A stretch of DNA of 64,000 bases, taken from Gnomoniopsis sp. IMI 355080 (taxonomy: Eukaryota; Ascomycota; Sordariomycetes; Diaporthales; Gnomoniaceae). This document shows, in pieces, positions 58,995 to 64,000 of this stretch. Under the pieces are notes generated by a model. The model was not told where the DNA came from and ran no database searches. It worked only from the letters and a program-made list of their open reading frames with translations. Position numbers and translations under genes: made by a program. The stretch lies in the NCBI GenBank assembly GCA_027946555.1, contig JAPEVC010000108.1, positions 55,340-119,339 of the forward strand. The letters run 5' to 3'. The number at the start of each line of letters is the position of its first letter. The first letter of the stretch is position 1.

Positions 58995-60027
58995 CTTCTC
59001 GACTGCCCAGCTCGCGACCTCTCGAAAGATGAGAAGTAGAACTAATGTGGTCTCGATGTATGGTTGATAGAGCTGTCGCAGCCGCAAAGCGGTTTGTTGT
59101 AGGGATGGAGCCCTCCTCGAGCTGCTGCCTTGACCGTCTCGGAGTGATAGCTATCTGCAATTATGCTTGCTAAGACGACGTCGTCAGCGGGTCGATCAAT
59201 TGATGCAACAGCGCCTCTGCCTGCGCCTTGCTTCTACCACAGTAGTTGGGCTGCATTGGCTTGGGTGCTTGGCTTGCTTGGCTTGCTTGGCAAGAGCACC
59301 GGCAGGGGTCCCCCCCTCGGGGGGAGGGTACCAAAGCCCCTACCTCGTGCCGAAAGAGCGCCCCTTATTCGGAACGGCGAGATGAGGCTCACCACTGCAA
59401 GGAGGCGAGATGAAGAAGTCTCCCTCAAGCAATGACCATCGTATTCGAGCTATTGATGGATTCCAGGGCTTACTTGATGATGTCATCTGAAGATACTACA
59501 GTTTCGAGGGTAACTTCGGACGTTCCGAATGTTCCTCTTGGATCGGCGTAGGTCGGCGTCGGGTGCCAAACGGCAACGCGAAATACACTCATATCAATCC
59601 ATTTGACACGAACGACCAAGCAAATATTGAAGACGAGTCCAAGTTCTAACAACAGTCTGAATAGCAATACGGTGTCAACGATGCATGCTCCTACACAATG
59701 GCACACCTGACTCCTCTGAAATGACAATAGACGCGATGTCTGTGATCTATGTCACCTTCTATTGGCCCAGCCATATACGATTTCAGAGCCGTGAATGTCG
59801 GTGATTAGCACTGGCAATGTTCTATTCCTCGCTACCATGCGAACCCGACCCAATACAATCTCGGTGCGTACGCCGTTCCTTTCGGCCCAAACCAGTAGTC
59901 CACCCGTGTGAAGTTCCTACCCCATCTGTAAACGCCAAATGCACCAAAGTAAAAATTCAGAGAGAGTTCAGTATTCCGAAACTCAAGCTTATTCGCTACG
60001 GAATATCCTCATCGAAGTGGTCATCGC
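58995..60027. other. intergenic region upstream of SLA2
   Basis: About 1 kb between SLA2 and ATG3, both on the minus strand. It holds a 9-bp tandem repeat (59267..59293) and a short G/C hairpin (59311..59324). No gene is supported. Confidence 0.5.
59267..59293. repeat. 9-bp tandem repeat, three copies
   Basis: Three 9-base units, GCTTGGCTT twice and GCTTGGCAA once. They resemble in layout, but not exactly in sequence, the array at 3448..3474. Followed by a C6-TC-G6 perfect inverted repeat at 59311..59324. Confidence 0.75.
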
Positions 60028-61295
60028 TTAGACACCCATGGTGAAGTCGTGCTCAATGCCTGGTGTGACACTCGCGATGAACTTTTGCAACAAGTTAGCC
60101 GTATATCCACCATTTTTGTACAGATCGGTAGCGATAAAACTCACCTTCAGGAACACGACGAGGTACTGGTCCACCCGAATAGCCACCTCCTGGTCATCGA
60201 AGTCATGGCCCACCTCCTCCCATTCATCACCTTCGCCCTTGTCACCCGTGACCTTGGACACATCGAGCTTGTTGATCTCATCGACCAGACCCTCCATGCC
60301 GCCACTGGAGCCAATCTTGGCTCCGGCCTTGAGCTTGTCACGACGGAGCTTGAGGGCGGCGTCTGCGCGGTCTAGCAGTGTCTTCATCACTGATGCGTGC
60401 TTGCATGGGTGTACCGAGGCCATCTTGACGGCGTTGGCGAAGAATGGAAAGTCCTCGAGCGTCACGGTCTTGTCCTTATAGTCACCCACAATATCCTCCA
60501 TCATTAATTTGGGTTGTAGCGGTTGGCCACTGGTCGTGTAGCCGGACAAGTAGACGCGCGGGGTACGATAAAAGGGGGAGTACATGATGTACAGGGTGTA
60601 TGTCCGCCGACTCCTGTTGATATGAAACTGTAAGCGCGAGACAACTACTCTTGCATATCGCCGGGGCTTGGAGTGTGGCCACACGCATATGAGGGAGAGC
60701 ATACCCATTCGCACCGCCGCTTTGGGCATCGTGGATGATAGCCTCATCATCGTCTTCATCCTCCATATCCGGAATGTCATCGTCATCCTCAACGACCTGC
60801 CCATCACCAACATTTCCCGCGTCATCCACCGTCCGTATCTCGCGCACTTTCAGGGGTTGGCTACTTGATAAGCCGCCGGTGCGCAACCATCCATCCTCGT
60901 CACCGCCAGCTTCGCCTCCGAAGTCGTCACCATCCTTGACGATGGCCTCTTCGTGACCCGCGTCGCCTGCAAAGTCCGCGTCTAGTCGTCGATGGCATGG
61001 CACGTTGCGTGTGACGAGGAACTGCTTCCCGGGAGGCAGGTGGGGTGCGCGAAGGGAAGCTGGCTCGGCGTCCGCCCAGGACCAGGTAGGGAATTTGAAA
61101 ACGAGATAATCACCCGCTGCAACGAACTCTTCGGGTGTGATTTCGCCCGTTTTGCGGAATGTGGAGACTGTGGTGACTGGAGCATACTTGTCCCTGAGGC
61201 TGTTCACCTGTTCAAACACCGAAGTCAGCGTATCACTCCTTCGTGGCTCGCAAAGATGAAAGGGCGCAACGTACAGTACTGTAGAGGAGATTCAT
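60028..61295 (-). CDS. ATG3: autophagy E2-like enzyme Atg3
   Basis: E2-like enzyme that transfers Atg8 to phosphatidylethanolamine on the growing autophagosome membrane. Exons by coordinate: 60028..60081, 60145..60613, 60705..61207 and 61275..61295. They give 348 residues. The N-terminal amphipathic start is MNLLYSTVNSLRDKYAPV. An acidic flexible insert (DDDDIPDMEDEDDDE) lies before the core, as in the family. The catalytic cysteine is Cys245 in HPCKHASV. The C-terminus FIASVTPGIEHDFTMGV is almost invariant in fungi. The last intron (60082..60144) is 63 bp with no stop, but the conserved C-terminus shows that it must be removed. The first exon is only 21 bp. Confidence 0.95.
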
Positions 61296-61890
61296 GGTGC
61301 GGATTCTGCTTCGAGAAAGCTTACTCCTGAGTTGTGAAAAAGTTACGGTTCTTTATAGGGATGAAGAGAAACTTATTGCTAAAGTGTAGAAGAGTTGCTT
61401 AAGGAAAGGGTGACAACTGTAGTTGTTCAAAGCAATGCTTGATAAGGGTTGGTCTGGTGATATGGCCCGAAGGCGGGCTATGTCACAAGCCAAAGAAGGG
61501 GCTCAGGTGCCTTTACTCCAACAAGGTTCTCAGCTCTAGACCAAGGCACCTGCGGGGTACAGCTGCATCCCCTCTTATATTAGGTAACCATCCTATATCG
61601 AATAGCGACTTAGTGAGGTACTTAGGTAGGTACACCAAAAAAAAATGAAGATTTGTATCTATAATCTGGCACTTATGATATATAAATTCAGCACTGATGA
61701 AGAATAGCAATGGATCATAGTATATGCCAATTATTATCCTCCTTGAGTATTCCATGCATCATGTCCAGTACCCAGGTGACGAGACTACATATGTGTCTCC
61801 AGCAGTATAACTGTTATGGCTTCATTGTCTGGTTCATGATGTTTTTGAGGTGATACTGCCTGCTTGATTCCTTTCAGATTTCCTAATTAT
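61296..61890. other. intergenic region upstream of ATG3
   Basis: About 600 bases between ATG3 and CWC24, both on the minus strand. It is AT-rich and contains a GGTA-rich word near 61617..61633. No gene is seen. Confidence 0.5.
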
Positions 61891-62937
61891 TTAATCTTCC
61901 TCTTCTTCTCCCTCCTCTTCCTCATCGCTAACCTCCTCACCTCGCTCCAGAGCCTCCTGCCGCCTTTTGGCTGCTCTCTCGCGCTTCTTATCCAGCAACT
62001 TCTTCAGCCGCTTCCCGGAGTTGAACACCCCATTTGTCCCCGAGCCACACTGCGCGCAGCTTGGGTCTTTCCGATACCTCTGGAGCGCACATGGCTCACA
62101 AAAATAATGTCCGCACCTAGTGATGATCGGCGAACGATACGGACCTCGGCAGATGAGACAGACGAACGGGATGCTCTCCAGCAGCGCCTCTTCCGCATCG
62201 TCGTCATCCTCTTGCGCTTTGTTCCGGTCTGCACTAGCAACAACAGTGCCGCCAAGGTTCTTCTTTCCCTTCGTCACATCCTCCCACTCTCTGTCCAAAG
62301 ACCACGACTGCTTGTAGTCCTCTCGGCTGTGCAAGAACTTGCAATTGTCGCCGAAGCCACAGAAGCCAGTCTGCTTGTAGTCCTTGCACACGTCCGGCGC
62401 ATAGTCCATCACTGTCACCGTGCGGATATTGGTAGGCGCCTTGATAGGTCCGACCTGCTTGTTTGGCGCATTGGGATTTTTCTGGATGAAGGACGTCTGG
62501 TTCGCTAAGCCTTTGTATGTACCGTCCAATTCCTGGGGCAGCGCGCGTGTCGAGCCTAAGAGATTCTTGGCGGACAAGGCATCCTTCGCGTCCTCGTCGA
62601 ACCAGTCGCTTCGCTTTGTTGCATCGTTCGAATCTGTGATGGGAACGTTCCGGTTGGCGCTGAATATGGTGTGACCAGAGACGTCTTTGGAGGGCCCACC
62701 GGCACTCTTTGAAGTCACGGTGATGGCGCCTGTATTTCTCTTGCGCCGCTTGATGCGTCGGCCGGAGTCATCTTCGGAAGAGGAGTAGTCGCTGTCGCTG
62801 TCGCTGTCGCTGTTGGCAGGGGGCGGTGTCGCAGCTCGTTTGCGAAAGTTGGCTTTGCCTTTTGCGCCGCGCTTCTTGAAGATAGCGACAGGGGCCCGGG
62901 GACCCTCTGCTTCTGTTGCGGTGGTCTTGTCCTCCAT
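61891..62937 (-). CDS. CWC24: pre-mRNA splicing factor Cwc24 (RNF113 family)
   Basis: Spliceosome-associated factor that acts on the activated complex around the 5' splice site. The gene has a single exon of 348 residues; it is the only intronless intact gene in the window. The N-terminus is low in order with a Ser/Asp run (about 43-58) and basic KRRKRN. A CCCH zinc finger (C-x8-C-x5-C-x3-H) lies at about residues 184-203 with TGFCGFGDNCKFLH. A C3HC4 RING finger follows at about 259-297 with CLICRGPY, CGHYFCEPC and CAQC. The C-terminus is a Lys/Arg-rich helix then a glutamate run. The CCCH-then-RING order is diagnostic for Cwc24/RNF113. The chosen ATG lies 22 codons inside a longer open frame and fits the family start. 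Confidence 0.93.
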   Translation of the reverse strand: MEDKTTATEAEGPRAPVAIFKKRGAKGKANFRKRAATPPPANSDSDSDSDYSSSEDDSGRRIKRRKRNTGAITVTSKSAGGPSKDVSGHTIFSANRNVPITDSNDATKRSDWFDEDAKDALSAKNLLGSTRALPQELDGTYKGLANQTSFIQKNPNAPNKQVGPIKAPTNIRTVTVMDYAPDVCKDYKQTGFCGFGDNCKFLHSREDYKQSWSLDREWEDVTKGKKNLGGTVVASADRNKAQEDDDDAEEALLESIPFVCLICRGPYRSPIITRCGHYFCEPCALQRYRKDPSCAQCGSGTNGVFNSGKRLKKLLDKKRERAAKRRQEALERGEEVSDEEEEGEEEED

Positions 62938-64000
62938 TTTGTTTGATACCCCGGTTCGGCGCCGAAGGGTGTGGCTGTCGTTTTGATAAATCGTCGTCTT
63001 CAAGATTGGGTTCAGTGGCGGCTACAGAATCTCCATTTTTGACCATATGGAAATGCTTCGCTGACAAACTATAATCCTAGAGGTACAGTACATAGATACG
63101 TCACTTCCGCTTGAAGACCACAGAAGGAAAGGTGGGCCCTTAGGGTACCGCACGGCTGGAGGCATGCCGGACTAGGTTTACCCCTGAACGCCTTTGATGA
63201 GACCTAATGCAGCTGCGTTTGCGTTGCTTTTGGGCTGGGTTGAGTCACCCTCTGACTGGACCGAAATCATGTGTTTGTTTTCGCGCTCACTTTGGAACGC
63301 GTATCTGGTTGCCGGGGAGCTGAGCCCTGACAGCTGGCATTGTTCGTGAAGATGGTTGCACTTTGGCTTCCGTATGTGGATCAGCCTTTTGTGCAGATGT
63401 GGAGATGATGAATGGATCTTGAAGGCACGTTGCCTTTCCTTACAGACATGCAGATGTTCACCAGTCTCGAACATGTGCTATGACACTCGAGATCCACCCC
63501 GGAAATAGAGGAAGCCCGAACCAGGGACGCTCGTCAAAGTTCATGTCACGTCGCGTGGGACCCAAAGTTTGAGTAGGGCACACGGCCGCCGCACTTGCGT
63601 GGCAGCATGCACGTAATGAGACCGCCCTAGCCGTCGGTTGTTTACCATAGTATGATCATTACCGCGGATCCAACTGAAGGACTCACTGGTATGTAGAAAT
63701 AACCTTGAATCGCAATGTGTTTATATTGAGATACCCATGTTCATACCCCCCACTGTTACACTGGTCGCCTCCGCGAAGGAGTTAACGTCCCCTGTCAATG
63801 TGTAAAGACGTGGAGACCGGACAAGAACGAATCTGAGTAGGATCTCCACTTCACCGCGGCTCTCCTGGGATTGTGTTGTTGTTGGGTATTCCATTCCCCG
63901 TGTTCGTTTAATCATCCCGTCACTCTCATCACCATCATCAAACCTTTGTTTCTCACTCTCGCCCTCACCTTCACTCATCCGCCTTTCCCCCACCCCACCC
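62938..64000. other. right-edge intergenic region
   Basis: The CWC24 promoter should lie at the left end. From there to the window edge no gene is supported; the short open frames of about 90-99 codons have no domain or splice support. A gene beginning outside the window cannot be excluded. Confidence 0.45.

Noticed and set aside
1..64000. Secondary-metabolite cluster around the P450, CRISPR arrays, transposons
   Set aside because: No polyketide or peptide synthetase, no transposase or reverse transcriptase motifs and no spaced direct repeats were seen.

Overview
The window is nuclear DNA of a filamentous ascomycete (Pezizomycotina), most likely a Sordariomycete. The genes carry many short GT-AG introns (about 50-250 bp) that join frames cleanly. 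The protein set is typical of filamentous ascomycetes (PalI, the AspE-type septin, a pisatin-demethylase-like P450). The order APC5-COX13-APN2-mating type-SLA2 is the classic Sordariomycete mating-type neighbourhood. I cannot assign an order or genus from the sequence alone. All gene names rest on recognising protein families by eye.

Layout, left to right. 1-14 kb: a P450 cut by the window edge, the pH-signalling membrane protein PalI, and septin AspE, separated by long non-coding stretches. 15-20.6 kb: COPI gamma subunit and ribosomal protein eL37 (divergent), then Elongator subunit ELP6. 21.5-30.1 kb: an MFS transporter, a small thioredoxin-domain protein, an L-rhamnose mutarotase and a Gdt1-type cation transporter. 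31.3-38.2 kb: a TRFH plus Myb-telobox DNA-binding protein and a PA-TM-RING ubiquitin ligase. 39.9-41.9 kb: a decayed GMC oxidoreductase. 42.7-59.0 kb: the mating-type region. 60.0-62.9 kb: ATG3 and the splicing factor CWC24.

The centre of interest is the MAT locus. APC5, COX13 and APN2 lie on the left and SLA2 on the right. Between APN2 and SLA2 (about 5.9 kb) are two divergently transcribed genes. One is a MAT1-2-1 HMG-box gene with the diagnostic intron inside the HMG-box serine codon, so this is a MAT1-2 idiomorph. The other is an intact reading frame of about 240 residues, facing SLA2, that I do not recognise with certainty. It sits where MAT1-1-1 normally lies in the opposite idiomorph and has a short stretch that looks like the MAT1-1-1 C-terminal region. 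It may be a MAT1-1-1 derivative without an alpha box, or a new MAT1-2 gene.

No tRNA, rRNA, CRISPR array or intact transposon was seen. Intergenic DNA repeatedly carries the palindrome TACCTAGGTA and GGTA-rich tracts. Apart from housekeeping clusters in the divergent COPI/eL37 pair and the MAT region, neighbouring genes do not form an evident pathway.
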